DNA of 64,000 bases from Sparassis latifolia (Eukaryota; Basidiomycota; Agaricomycetes; Polyporales; Sparassidaceae), in assembly GCA_018466975.1 (NCBI GenBank), contig CM031557.1:1302001-1366000 (forward strand), given 5' to 3'. Each line of letters begins with the position of its first letter. Positions within the stretch are counted from its first letter, which is position 1. The translations under genes were made by a program, and so were the position numbers. Positions 1-14,500 of this stretch are shown piece after piece. A model generated the notes under the pieces. It was not told the DNA's origin, did no database searches, and saw nothing but the letters and a program-made list of their open reading frames with translations.

Positions 1-2985
<2,985 letters not shown>

Positions 2986-3002
2986 AGGAGAAGAAACCCG
3001 GA

Positions 3003-3179
3003 ATGACTACCACGACGGTTTTCCTCATCATCTTCCTAATTGTCCTCCACTGCACAACCCTCGCCTTTCTTTGGATCGTCCACCGAATCCTTATCAGACG
3101 ACTTGTCGAACACACACTCTTCACACGAGACAGCCCGCACGCTGACGGCTGGGGTGATCAGAACGATGCCTGGAACTGA
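3003..3179 (+). CDS. 58-aa single-pass membrane mini-ORF in retroelement
   Basis: This short ORF starts 15 nt after the chromodomain stop. It encodes 58 residues: MTTTT, then a strongly hydrophobic helix (about residues 6-27, VFLIIFLIVL onward), then a basic stretch (HRILIRR) and a polar acidic tail. The topology predicted by the positive-inside rule is N-out, C-in. Its stop at 3177-3179 lies inside the next ORF, which starts at 3163 in another frame. I recognise no family. It could be chance, but two consecutive overlapping ORFs with the same small membrane design are unlikely to be noise. Transcription is presumably from the retroelement's own LTR. Confidence 0.5.
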   Translation: MTTTTVFLIIFLIVLHCTTLAFLWIVHRILIRRLVEHTLFTRDSPHADGWGDQNDAWN

Positions 3180-3315
3180 TCAGGCAGTCCTTATCTCTGT
3201 GGGAATACTCTTTATCGTCCAATGGATTTTCATCTATTTGATTATTACCCGGATCCACGACATTCTATTTCACATCACAGATAACCGCGATCCCCTTAAC
3301 GACCGAAAGGTATAA
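3163..3315 (+). CDS. 50-aa second membrane mini-ORF, overlapping the first
   Basis: The ATG at 3163 lies 17 nt before the end of the preceding ORF, in a different frame, so the two overlap as in compact viral or retroelement gene pairs. The product is 50 residues: a short polar head (MPGTDQ), a hydrophobic span (about residues 7-25, AVLISVGILF then VQWIFIYLII), then TRIHDILF and a charged tail (DNRDPLNDRKV). A longer in-frame reading back to 3040 exists, but it lies within the first ORF and looks like a shadow. The frame ends just before the purine-rich run at 3314-3331. Function unknown; an envelope-like or virion-membrane role is only inference. Confidence 0.45.
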   Translation, partial: TMPGTDQAVLISVGILFIVQWIFIYLIITRIHDILFHITDNRDPLNDRKV

Positions 3316-3331
3316 AAGGGGGAGAAAACGA
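3314..3331 (+). promoter_or_regulatory. Purine-rich run, possible internal polypurine tract
   Basis: AAAAGGGGGAGAAAACGA lies just after the second membrane mini-ORF and before the Gag-like ORF. It looks like a polypurine tract for plus-strand priming but sits about 800 bp upstream of the LTR. It would be a central tract or part of a leader. The stretch directly before the LTR (GACGGGAGCTGA) is a weaker purine tract. Confidence 0.35.
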
Positions 3332-3341
3332 CATATCATCA

Positions 3342-4083
3342 ATGCCCACTTCCGCTATAGATGACCTTGTTCACAACATACTCGCTGAAGTCGCCTCCAC
3401 GATTATGAGCATACCCGCATCGCCCACGCTTGTCAATGGAGTACCCTCTCGAGCACAGACACCCTTTATCCGCACCTCATCGCCCTCACCTTCTATCGAA
3501 CTCAGTCACGCATCGGACGAACAAGAATTTGCCACACGTCTGGTCTCGGCTATCCGTGTTCCTGTCGACTTCACAGATATTCTCGTCGCCTTACGAAATC
3601 GCCCGCAAGATCGACAAGCGGTGGTTTCCATGCAACGAGCATTAGAAATGGTCGAGTGGATGCAGACGGCCAGACAAGAGCTCATCGCAGCAGAAGAAAG
3701 GACGAGTAGAGCCCGACCAGAGTCGACTCAAGTCTGGTCGTTGATGCGCAGTACGGTCACTCGTACAGCACAGGAGATTTGGAGGAGCATGGGGACGAAG
3801 ACATCGGACACATCCTCGGATACACCACTAATGGAATACCCGCATCCACCCCTCGCCGCCGCCAGAACCAATTTCCGTTCGACCTCGCCTCCTCGCTCGC
3901 ACGCACTCCAGTGGACGATCTCCGTTATCCCAACCATCTTTCTCGACTGCATCCACTTCTTCGCGTCGCAGTCATCCCTACAGGAATGGACGTATCCCCG
4001 AACAAGGATCACGAACCAGCCGGCGGACATGCTACAGATGCAGAGGAGATCATTATGTCCGCGACTGCCCCCGACGACGATGA
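3342..4083 (+). pseudogene. Gag-like ORF with CCHC-type zinc knuckle, downstream of pol
   Basis: The frame opens at ATG 3342 and is open to 4130. Its first 160 residues are hydrophilic and mostly helical (DDLVHNILAEVAS at the start, RALEMVEWMQTARQE in the middle), as in Gag or capsid proteins. The C-terminal part makes best sense in a different frame (codons starting at 4030 mod 3). That frame reads as a Ser/Arg-rich spacer, then CYRCRGDHYVRDC at 4030-4068, then PRRR and a stop at 4081-4083. This is a zinc knuckle with spacing C-x2-C-x3-H-x4-C, one residue short of canonical CCHC. A frameshift near 3800-3900 therefore separates head and knuckle. A nucleocapsid-like ORF normally precedes pol. 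Here it follows the chromodomain and precedes the LTR, which is unusual. Confidence 0.5.
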
Positions 4084-4130
4084 AGATCACAATATTTCTT
4101 GTGGGACAAGAAACGTTAGACGGGAGCTGA

Positions 4131-4765
4131 TGTTACAACGCTCCCCACTTGTGGCGCGTCTTTTCTTTTTCTTTTCCTTGTTCCCTTTACGTTACCAGAC
4201 CACGTGATCCAACACGTGACTCATTGGAGCGCAACCTCCGATTCTTTACCCAGATGTCCAGAACCCTAGTCTAGGTTACACCGATCCAACTCCGGACCTT
4301 TTCTTATCGCGCATGCAAGACGTGCATGTACGCCTCATCTTTACCTCGCTCTGATACACGCACTCGTTATCCCCATTAGTACTGATTATCTCTCACGACC
4401 TTACTCAGCTTTCTCATACATATTACCTCGCTGTTACCTTGCCCAGATATCGCTTCACCTTATCTGGCCAATGAACGATCTCGCATTACCGCGTAGTACC
4501 GCGGATACCTTTGTATAAGTAGATTTACCTTGTCGAGCTGGATCCCCATCTCGACCTGGTTACCATTAAACCAGCTTTTCACTTGCCTTTGACTGAGATC
4601 GACCGTCAGTAGCAGACAGCTACTACGAGTCATAAGAACGAACTCTGATCGACCTTCAGTGCGAAGACATCGCCAGAAGTGTCACTTGAACGGACTTGTG
4701 TCTTAGACTAAGACCTTGTCTCGTAACGACTCGACTAGACGCTCGTGTTTCGCTGCCGCGTAACA
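4131..4765 (+). repeat. Retroelement LTR (about 635 bp)
   Basis: It begins TGTTACAACG and ends CGCGTAACA, giving perfect 6-bp inverted ends. It contains a TATA-like TATAAG at about 4514 and a run of short direct repeats typical of basidiomycete gypsy LTRs. Beyond it, TGGTGGCAGCACTGGTG at 4811 resembles a tRNA primer-binding site, so the LTR could instead end at ACA 4806. No gag follows that site. I favour a 3' LTR of the element to the left. Confidence 0.6.
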
Positions 4766-5357
4766 GATGCAAGAAGATTGCGGATGCAAGAGGCCTAGGC
4801 GACACAATTTGGTGGCAGCACTGGTGCACAGTAGTGCCACCCACCTGAGCTTCCGGAGCATTTGATCTTGGCAGTTCACACTGTGAACAGATTTCTTTGG
4901 AGAGGTCTATCAATATGATCTTTGCTGGAATTGGATTCGCCCTTATTGCCATCTTGTGTCGAGGATGTAGGTATGGTCTAAGTCTATTAATGACAAAGCA
5001 AAGGAAAAGATGTCAGACACATGTGTGCCTCTCGCTCAGACGGACACTGGGGTCAGTCTCTCCTGACTTTGCTTCGGGAAGGCTGGCCCCTCTACTTAAG
5101 AATTGCTGATCACTTATGAGATAGTAACCGTAGTGCAAGATGAGTGGAAGTGCACTGCTCACTCTAGGCTTAAGAGCCAGTGGCAGCTCCTCCAAGGCAG
5201 GTACAGTACCATACAACACAGGTGATGGAGAAAGTGTTACAACGGTCCCTGGCATGGGCCATGCGAACAGGCTCCGGCCCGAGTTGGAACATTCTCGCAG
5301 TACGCAACTGCGATGTCGAGGCCTCACCTAGAGGCTAGACTTTTGGATATCACGTGC

Positions 5358-5761
5358 TGTGACATCACTAATCTAGAACATGACATCATGGTTCTCGACC
5401 TAGTCTAGGTACAGCCGACCCTAGACCTCGGTATGTATAGTCGGCCCGGCCTCATGGCCACCTCATGATGCTTATCGACGACACACCTATACCTCATGGT
5501 GTGCGCCTGACCTTGTACTGATAAGACGGGCCAATGATGGCCATTGTATTACATCGTATGTACGAGTATATAAGTGGCATGTATTCGATAGGTTCCTTAA
5601 TCTGAACCTACCCATTCTTAGACCATATCTGGTGCGCATTGGCTTGAGGATCGACCGCTTGAGTCTTGCACCGGTCCCCAACGGGGCCGGTTGGCATCGA
5701 CGACTTGAGCCTCCTAAAGGCTGGCGTGTACTCGGGTCGCCCCTTGGGTTCCCTCGTAACA
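5358..5761 (+). repeat. Possible solo LTR fragment
   Basis: TGTGACATCA at the left and CGTAACA at the right, with a TATATAAG box at about 5568 and a GC-rich palindrome (CCGGTCCCCAACGGGGCCGG) near 5672, resemble a gypsy LTR. Flanking 5-mers (CGTGC, GAAAG) do not match, so no target duplication supports the boundaries. Confidence 0.3.
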
Positions 5762-5997
5762 GAAAGGCTGGCGAAATGTTATCAGTCATGTTCATGCTTG
5801 AGTGTTTGAGAGAGGCCAGAAGAATGCACAGCCTCCAGTGGGAAACATGGGTGGAGATCTTGGATGGAGCTCATGAGAAGTCATTGTTTGCGTTATGGTC
5901 AGTAAGTGACCAGTGACTAGTGACTGTTGAAACTGAGGGAGACGTGACGGCCACGGTGTTATAGTACGCGTTGTCACGCGTCACGCGTCGCGACCGC

Positions 5998-6029
5998 GTT
6001 CTGCGCTACGGTGATCAGTAGCGCAGAAC
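5998..6029. repeat. Perfect 12-bp inverted repeat with 8-nt loop
   Basis: GTTCTGCGCTAC at 5998-6009 is followed after GGTGATCA by its exact reverse complement at 6018-6029. Immediately upstream, 5974-5993 holds two TCACGCG units, that is two ACGCGT cores. It could be a cruciform or a transposon end; no adjacent gene explains it. Confidence 0.6.
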
Positions 6030-6789
6030 CACCATCCTTACAGGGTTTCCATAAAACCTTGATGTCGCGCCTTTTTTTTTCTAGTGCGATCACCTCGCTT
6101 ATAAGTTCCGGAGCACATCCGAGAGTCCCGAACCTCCGTCATATGGCAGTGTGGCGGGAAACAGGATTTTCATTGCAACCTGTGTACGAGAAAAGGGGAA
6201 GTGTAGCAAAGGTGCCCAAGACACAGATGGCCTGTTCCTATGACTCGTGGATACGCTACGGAGGAGTAATTGCTTGGGGAACGCACTAGATAGAGGCTTC
6301 TCACTCAAAGACGAGGGCTAGATGTCGTGCCGGAAGAAAAAAGGTGCACGGCAAGGTCTTATATATGGAGGCCCTGTAATCCTCCCCTTTAAACGCAGGC
6401 GAGAACGTCTAAACTCGGATTGGAGCATTGGTTCACATAAGTAGTGCAACACCGTCGCAAATGACCGGCAATATTTCTGTCATGAGCGGTAGAACAGCGA
6501 ACGATTGATATTCCGACCGCTCTCTTTCGCCGCCTCCCCTCCGTCATGCAGCAAGACTACCCTGCAGCCTCCTCTGACATACATATTTTCTGAGTCTCTT
6601 TCATAATTGATTTCTGATTCGCTTCAGTACTCGAGAGATGTTGAACATCACATACCATTTTTGGATGTTGCGGCTATTCCCATCACACCCAAATTCTGTT
6701 CTCAGTGAACGTTGACCGCAAGTTCCACGAGCCGATACCCACCTCACCCTCTCCTCATTCTTTACCTCCGCCTCAATCGTTTAAAAACT

Positions 6790-8318
6790 ATGTCACTAGC
6801 GCTCGTCACATTGCTACCTCTGTTGGTGTCTGCCATTTCCGGTGTGACAGCGCAGCAAACTTGGTGATTGGATTTGTCGAACGGACCAGATGTAGATCTA
6901 ACCTCCATTCTCCAGCAATTCTACGTCGCTGTGCGGATCGGCCAGTCCTTGTTGCAGTGCGTCGATGCAGTTCTATACTTCTGCAGTCGATTGACACGCG
7001 CTGCTCAGGCTCGTACGGTTTCTGCGGGAGCGGTCCTGTGCGTGTTCTGTAAGTTTAATAATTCGACTCTGATACCCTCGTAGGATTTCTGCTACGGGGG
7101 ATGCGATCCCCTCAGTTCCAATACCCTCGACTCCTGCATGCCCGAACCCGTGTGCCAGGACAGAAATGTACGTGCGCTCTGTGAATTCAATCTTACGCCT
7201 CATCGATCGTCGTCTGGGCAGATCACTTTCGCAAACTTCGATCGCATACTGACGAACCAGACGTACTACCACGGCAACGCTTCCGAATACGACTTGGTCG
7301 TCAACCAAGGGAACATCATGAACATGAACACCTCCGGTGGCGAGCTCGCGATGTTGCTCACGGAGTCGAATGGCGGCACGCGCCTCAGCACGACGACCTA
7401 CGTGCATTATGGCCAGATGACCGCTCGCCGTGCGTGCCTTCGTTTGCCAGCCTTGAGTGAAGTGCTGAACCACAGCAGTGACAACTGGCCGCTGGGCCGG
7501 GGTCGTGACGGCGTTCATTACGATGTCGGACATTAAGGACGAGATTGACTGGGAGTTCCCCGGAAACCAGACGACGCAGGGCCAAACCAACTACTTCTGG
7601 CAGGGCGTGATCCGTGAGCGCAGCGCATTGCACTGATGTTGAATTAGAGCTGAAGCCAGGTCTGCACAGCGGCGACCACCGCCGGCGAAGTGACTAGCAA
7701 TATCTCGGACACGTACAGCAACTTCCATGATTACACGGTACGCGGGTATTGCCGTTTTTGGCTAGCTATTTCCGAGCGCTGACTCCATCGCAGATCGACT
7801 GGCAGCCAGATACTTTGACGTGGCTTGTAGACGGCCAGGTCGTACGCACGCTGCACGCGTCCGACGTCACGGACAACACCACTGGGACTAGCCGCTACCC
7901 CAACACGCCAAGCAGGGTCGAGCTCAGGTGGGTCTACCCGTCTCCGCGTGTTCCCGCCACTGACAGGACGCGTCGCAGCATCTGGCCGGCAGGCATCAAC
8001 ACCTCCGCGCAGGGTACGATCCAATGGGCGGGTGGGATGATCAACTGGAATGACTCGGACTATACCAACAACGGCGGGCACTTCTACGCGCTCGTGTCCT
8101 CGCTCTCGATCACCTGCAACGACCCGACCACGCCCGGTGCGAACGTGACGTCGTACGTGTACGCCAAGAACTCGTCCGCGTACACGCCCACCATCCTCTT
8201 CTCGAACGAGAGCACCATCGGCGGTGCGCTCGGCATGCACACGCTCATCTGGAGTGTGCCTGGGAGTGTCGTCGCTGCGCTGGTCGCGGCTCTGCTTGGC
8301 TTGGGCTTCTCTCTGTAG
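6790..8318 (+). CDS. GPI-anchored Crh-type GH16 transglycosylase, nine exons
   Basis: Family role: Crh-type GH16 enzymes join chitin to beta-glucan in the fungal cell wall. Exons 6790-6863, 6916-6956, 7009-7037, 7084-7167, 7222-7429, 7479-7613, 7670-7737, 7794-7927, 7979-8318 sum to 371 codons (370 aa plus stop) with all phases matching. A signal peptide (about residues 1-22, ending VTAQQ) is followed by a cysteine-rich module (CGSASPCCS, YGFCGSG, YGGCDP) spread over very short exons. The catalytic motif DEIDWEF sits at 166-172, with Glu167 as expected nucleophile and Glu171 as acid/base. The aromatic substrate face (NYFWQG, DWQPDTLTW) and WPAG follow. The C-terminus is a hydrophobic helix (SVVAALVAALL), a GPI-attachment signal. 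The gene is convergent with the armadillo-type gene at 8545. Confidence 0.9.
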
Positions 8319-8544
8319 GGCACCTGCACTGTCTGTCATAAATATCTTCTTTTGGCCCTGTCGTCTGACTTCCTCCCGCATGCTCGCTTGCGAGTACGCA
8401 GCCATCTGCCTCGTTATAGGTTATAATCGAGTATTGCACCTCTGCCCAGGTTGTACTGATGTGTGTCATCCAGAATGAAACAAATTAACGGTATGTACAA
8501 GAAGTTACTCTAATAACTATCACCAGACAACAGGGTGCAACGCA

Positions 8545-11500
8545 TTACTGCTCTTGCGACTCTGGTCCCTCAAACTCGACCATGACGCCGCTCTCATCGC
8601 CTACGCCCGAATCATCCTCCGAGAACTCGTCAACCAAGTCCTTGACTTCCTGCACTACCGCTTCAAGTGCATTCGCCTTCGTCCACGCACGCTCTCCAGG
8701 ATTTGCATCGACGTCCACCTCGCCGCCAGGCAGCAACACTCGATATCCGAGCGCTACCTGCACTGAGCGTATCCGGCGATATGTCATGCGCACAAGCAGC
8801 GGCGACTCCACTATCATATCTTTCGCAGCGGCGAACCCGCTTCCCCGCCCTGCGACACCGCCCGGCGATATAGAGCGCCGGGAACTGCCTTCATCCACCG
8901 CCGAATGAGGTCGCACGGGACCGAGGTGTACAATCTTCGGCCCTGACAGGCGAAAGCTGCGGTTCGCCAATGACGGCGAGATGGGGCTCCTCTCACGTGC
9001 GTAGCCCGCTTGCCGAACGCCTAAGCTCTCCTCCTTGCGTGGCGTCGACATACGTAGGCTCGCATCGTCAAAGACCGGGAGCGACATAGAGACATTGAGG
9101 AAGGTCGAATTGCGTGGAGTTGATGCAGCAGATGAGTTAGGAGTGTCGGCCAGCATGCTGCGCCGAGGCTTCGTGAACATGGAAGATACGGGACGGCTTC
9201 TGGACGACATGGCGCTGAGCGGTGACGCAATATTAGCGGTCTGCTGCTGTGATAACTGCTGATGCAATGTCGCAATCTTCTCCTGTACAAAGCCCCGCAT
9301 CTGCAGAACCAGGGGGCTGCGACTGAGACATAACCACTGCACGAAAGACCATGTGAGATAGTCAATCAACCGTGGCTCAGCGAGTCGTTTTTGCGAGACG
9401 AAGGATACGCTGGAAGGGAGTAAGAAGGGGTTACCTTGTTGCTCGCTGAAACTCTGCCCGTATTTGGGGGACTGAATTGGCGATGGGGGATCTGACAGAT
9501 GGACGTTCCGCGGTCTCAGCGCGAAGGTCGCGTCTCCTTCATCGAATAACGTCCTCAGAATAGTGCCGAGTTGCGCCCATACAGCAGGGTGAATTGACAT
9601 GATATCATTTTCTGCACGGATGACAATGACTTTGAGGATCTGCAGTGCCATGGTAAACACCGCTGCTGACTTCGTACTTGCAACTAATCCACGGTTGTCC
9701 TGAGACTTGCGGCGGTCAAGACCATGAGATTTTGACTGCTCCATGTGGATGTGCGTGTTTTGACAAGCCGACAGGATGTAGGCAAGGAGCCGAATCCATG
9801 CCTTCGAATGGACTTGTCTACGCTGCGCGTTTGCCCATTGGCCCTCGGAATCGGCGGCTGCCTGCTCGGAAGTCCTTAGTGCCAGCACAAAGGGTAGTAA
9901 AATGCCAACCAGGAATTCGTACGAAGGGCTACGCGTTACAAGCTCAGCGATCACGTCTGCGCCTGCGAGGGAGACCGCATGATCCATCAACGCGATAAGA
10001 CTACCTCGAAGGGGCAGAGAGAACAAGAGATCCTCCGAAGCCGCCAGCTCGCAGGCCTCCAGACCAGCACGACAATACTGACTGACCACCGCATGGGCAA
10101 AAGCAGGTTCTCCGACTAGAACAGGATCGTCGACTAACTTGGTGAGCACATCAAACACACCAGAAAAGTCAACCGTGGCGCAATACGCGGAGGTGATCGG
10201 GGCGAACTCATTCAAAAGTAAGAGCACTCCTTTCAGACGAGAAGGTATATTGTGCAGCAAGACCGAGCCCATGTAGTCGCCGATGAATTGAGCAATACGT
10301 TCACTACTTGAGCGCGAATCCCTGAGAACTTGCTTGCAAAGTTCCACGATTCGGTGGGGAGTGCCAGAAGCTAGTTGGCCTCCTGCTTTCGTGAACATGA
10401 GCACCAGAGACAAGTAATCGAGGCGCATCACAAGCTGGTCGCTGGGGGACAATGCTGGTTGGGCTCCTTGCCCGAGCCCCTCTGAGAGAAACTCGTAATC
10501 GAAGTCATCCGTAGGACGAGTTTGCCCACTGTCGGCTTTCGTTCTTCCTCCACCTCTGGTAAGTATGATGGCGCCCAAAGCGTCAATGCCCTCTCGAAGA
10601 ACATCGCGAGCTGAACTCGATCCATTGTAGAGATGAGGTGCAAGCAATCGGAGCAACTTGAGGAATCGCTCCGCTCGCTGGATAAGTGGATTGTGAGCAA
10701 TGACCGTCAAAAACAGACGAACAAAGTCATCAAGCCCAAGACGTCTCCATTCATACACCTCAGGAACCTCGACGGCTATTTGACTTTTGTCGGTGTTACT
10801 CTTGCGCAGTGATGCAAAGAACGTTTGAGGGACATCCTCCGCTACGCTGAGTAAAATAGCTTCTTGTTCCTGTATCTTGTTAATGTCCGCGACTCCTGCA
10901 ACATCGTGAGCCGACGGAGGAGCGCCGCTCTTCAAGGTGGAGAAAAGTGCGAATACATGGCCGGCCAGCCATGGACCATCGACATTGGGCAGCTTGAAGA
11001 GGTGGGATATCACATCAATGCTCTGAAAGACAAATGACTCTTGATGCAAGGCATAGAAGCGATTTACGCCGTATTCAATGGCAGCCCTGATGCCAGCATT
11101 GAACTCTGCCTCACAGTATGTTTTGAATATTGCGGGCATGAACAGGGAATACCCTCCTCCTGAAATGAACATGCGCTTAAAGCGCGTACTTGCCATCATA
11201 AAGGCTGGTGGTTAACAAATGTCAAAAATGAGCCTGGGCTGGATAATTAATCGTGCACACTCGCCTAACATCGTGTGGCCTACTATACCAACATCATCTC
11301 CATGAGCGAGTAGTATGCGGTTAAGACCATCTACAAGGATAGCCAACTCCTGTCGATCGCTCAGATTCCGTGGCATGCAGCGGAACAACTGGACAACAAG
11401 CAGCAGGTGGCTACGGGCTAAAGTCAGCGATAACGCCGTCAGGGTGGCGGAGGGAGTGGGTGGTCGTGATTCAGGCTTCAGCGGTGCGAAGGCAAGAAGG

Positions 11501-14500
11501 GGGAGCGAGTCTTCATCGGCGCCATCACTTAAGGAGGGTAATACGAATCTGGTCTTGCTCTTCCTAATCACCTTGACGTCTCCAGGATCTCGCTTCAACA
11601 TGTTCAGGAAGAGCATGTTCTGAGAAGTCCTGATCATAGTTATCCAGACTAACTCTGGAGGAAGAATGAACGGATCCTGGGCTCGCGTTAGCGATCTTGG
11701 AAACATGGGGCCAGGAGGAGCTGATGAAGGGAACCAAAGAGACCCAGACGGTATCAAGTAGATATCGACTTTCGCTCGACGAATCTCGCGCATAGACATT
11801 TTGCTGACTTGTGTGACAAGCTTCGCAATCGAAGGTGCTATATAGGCATAGCTCTGAAGAGGCGTCGCGGTATCTGCTGGTCGACTGGTCAGCTTGAGGA
11901 AACCGGCTAGATGATTCAAGATATGATGCGTTATCGCGGGCGGGAGTAGATGTCGCACATGTAGGAGGATCCTCAAAGAGGAGGTTGCAGATATCATGCT
12001 TCGTTCATCACCCGAAATCAAGTGGAAGATTGTACGGGTGATCAGTGTAGGATCGTCCTGCATCAAATCAAGGATTAAAGTCCTGGTTGCATTTGCTACC
12101 ACAAAATCGTTGTCGTTGACCATTGAGGCCAGACGTGGGAGCATCGAGACCAAAGTCGGCACAAACACTGGCCTTCTCTTGGCTCCTTGTAAGCGGCCAC
12201 CGGAACTAGAATCCTTTCTCACAAGAGACAAATGTCCAGAAGGTGAGTTCGTTGGCGAGTTATCCACACTCGGAGATGCACTCGGTGACTCTGATAACGA
12301 AGGGTCGCCAAAGTCTGCATCTACTTGGACTAGCTGCTGGCTTGGTAGAAGGGACATCGGTGTCCGTATCCACATGGTCTTCGGGTCTACTAAGCGGTCT
12401 TCCTGCTCCCAACCAATTTCCGATAGTCGTCTCCGCAATTCTAATGGGAGCACATTACCATTCCTGTCCTTGAACTCAGCAGGATCTTCTTCAAGCACGA
12501 ATAAGTTACTTCCCATGTCCGTCGGGACGAACAAAATGGGCGGACGTGCAAACTTGAACGGACGACGGTGATTCCGGTCAAGGATGACATCCTGAGACAT
12601 TATCTGGAACCTCCAGCTAGCAAGAGTCGAGATCCGCTGGACCGCTTTGCGACGCACTTCGGCGTCAGTGCTAAGGGGTCATGTTTGGTGACTGGAATGT
12701 GGGAAAAATAACGAAGCGTACTGTGACAAGTCACTCTCAACGAACTGCTCAAATTCATTTGGACATTTTTCCGCACACTGCATGATGGCAAAACATGTCT
12801 TCGCGACGAATCAGTATGCACCATCACAATAAAGGCACGCAGCTTACGGGTGCGATAAGGTGGCTGCTTGGGTCATCCAGACAGTGCTTCCATAGCGTGG
12901 GACCAAGGAGCAAGTAGTCATGGGGCTTGAGAAGTCCTGAAACCGACACCAAAAGGTCAAGGGAAGTGAACTTCAAGGGCTGATCCAGGGCCTTCAAAGT
13001 CTCAAAACGAGTAGCGTAAGCATCTTGTGTGCCGGCTGACGATTTCATATCAGGAGTGGGTGATGCAAAGACGGTTGTCCTATGCTGTCTTCGAATAAGC
13101 CCATGGACAGTAAACCAGATGCTCCCAAATCACCTTGTTCGTCACGTGCGATGCGTCCTGCGCTTGTATGTACAACGCTCGCAATCGGTTGAATGAGGAT
13201 CTGTTCTCCTCTATTTCCTCGTCGTCCCAATCTTCCCTAGGCCGGCGATCTTCCGAACGCTCGTACAGCGTCCATGAAATTGTAGAAGGGAGCCAAGAAG
13301 CACTATAAACATGCCGAAACATCAGCGATTCGTTTGCATTGTTGACATGGAGAGGAACGAACTGTTTCAGAGAGCGCGTGAGCATTCTGATCTCCCGAAA
13401 CAGAGCACAGAATAATATCCGTTGTGATACTGGGACAAGGACAGTCTGCTCCTGAAAGAGTAAACGAGGTCAGAATGCCTGTGGTAGGACACAGTGGAAG
13501 ACAAATCACTTTTGCTTCTAGTAGAAGACCAAGCCGTGCCTCCAGAGCAGTGACGAACTTGTTGGACATGGCGGTCTGGACAGTGCGATATCAATAATCT
13601 TACAGCACGGCCAGAACGAGATGGAACTAACAGCACCGAGGTCCTTCGACTGGCGCACAGTCCGCAAGTGCTCGATCAGCTCCAGGAGTAATACCGACTG
13701 GCCTATTCGTGGCTTGCCCCACGCAGGGCCTTCAACTTGTTGTTTAACTTTCATGGCAGTCGCGTCACTCATAAGGGCCACGGCCATCATATCGGCGTCA
13801 CGGAACCAAAAATCAGGAAGGTACTTCGAGACTGCGGTGAGGACGCATATTTGATTGGCGATAGTCAGGTCCTTGGCGGACGCCGCACAAGTGAAGACAG
13901 GTTTGAAGAACAATTTGGGATACAGACGTGAGACGGTATCGAAGAAAGACGATAGAGGCGAGCAAGGGCATTCGGGAGAATCTGCCATCAGGCGCTGGAT
14001 ATATACAACAAATAGAAGCTCGGTAAGTCAACGAATTAAGAAGACACGGACAGGTACTCGCATCGTTCAGTAAAGGTAATATGTGAGACACCAGCGGCAG
14101 TCTAAGATCGTCAGGTAACTCCTTCGCCACAATAGACAGCATCCGGAGGATCGCTGGCCATTCACCATCAGCAATCTACTCACGGGATCAGAAGAGTGTA
14201 ATTCCGACCATCTAGATAACGCTCACCAAATCCTGCAAGGTCTTCTCAATGCTTGCCTTCCAATTCGGCAAGTCATGGTACCAGTGGGAGAAATGCATGA
14301 TCAAGTAGTCTCGTTCTTGATTGCCGTCAATAGGCAACAGCTCCATCACGAGCGTTATGGCCACTGTCTTTACGTCTGCAGAGTCGGTATCCCGAAGAGC
14401 CTCCACCTCGGGGAGAATGCGAGATCGGAATAGACGGATGATGACATCACTGTCAGCGCGTGCAGCGCCCAGGTCGGACGGGGATGACAGTAGCGACAAC

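Larger units (their letters stand above)
4766..6789. other. Repeat-rich intergenic stretch, no gene recognised
   Basis: About 2 kb with only short, mutually overlapping ORFs and no family resemblance. It contains a possible solo LTR (5358-5761), a perfect hairpin (5998-6029) with doubled ACGCGT beside it, and presumably the upstream region of the GH16 gene from about 6600. The rest looks like old repeat debris. Confidence 0.6.

Noticed and set aside
5353..5766. Target-site duplication for the possible solo LTR
   Set aside because: The 5 bp on each side differ (CGTGC and GAAAG), so the boundaries are not confirmed.
6868..7590. ORFs on both strands suggesting the GH16 gene is broken by frameshifts
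   Set aside because: All apparent breaks vanish when introns of 46-56 nt are removed; nine exons give an exact multiple of three.
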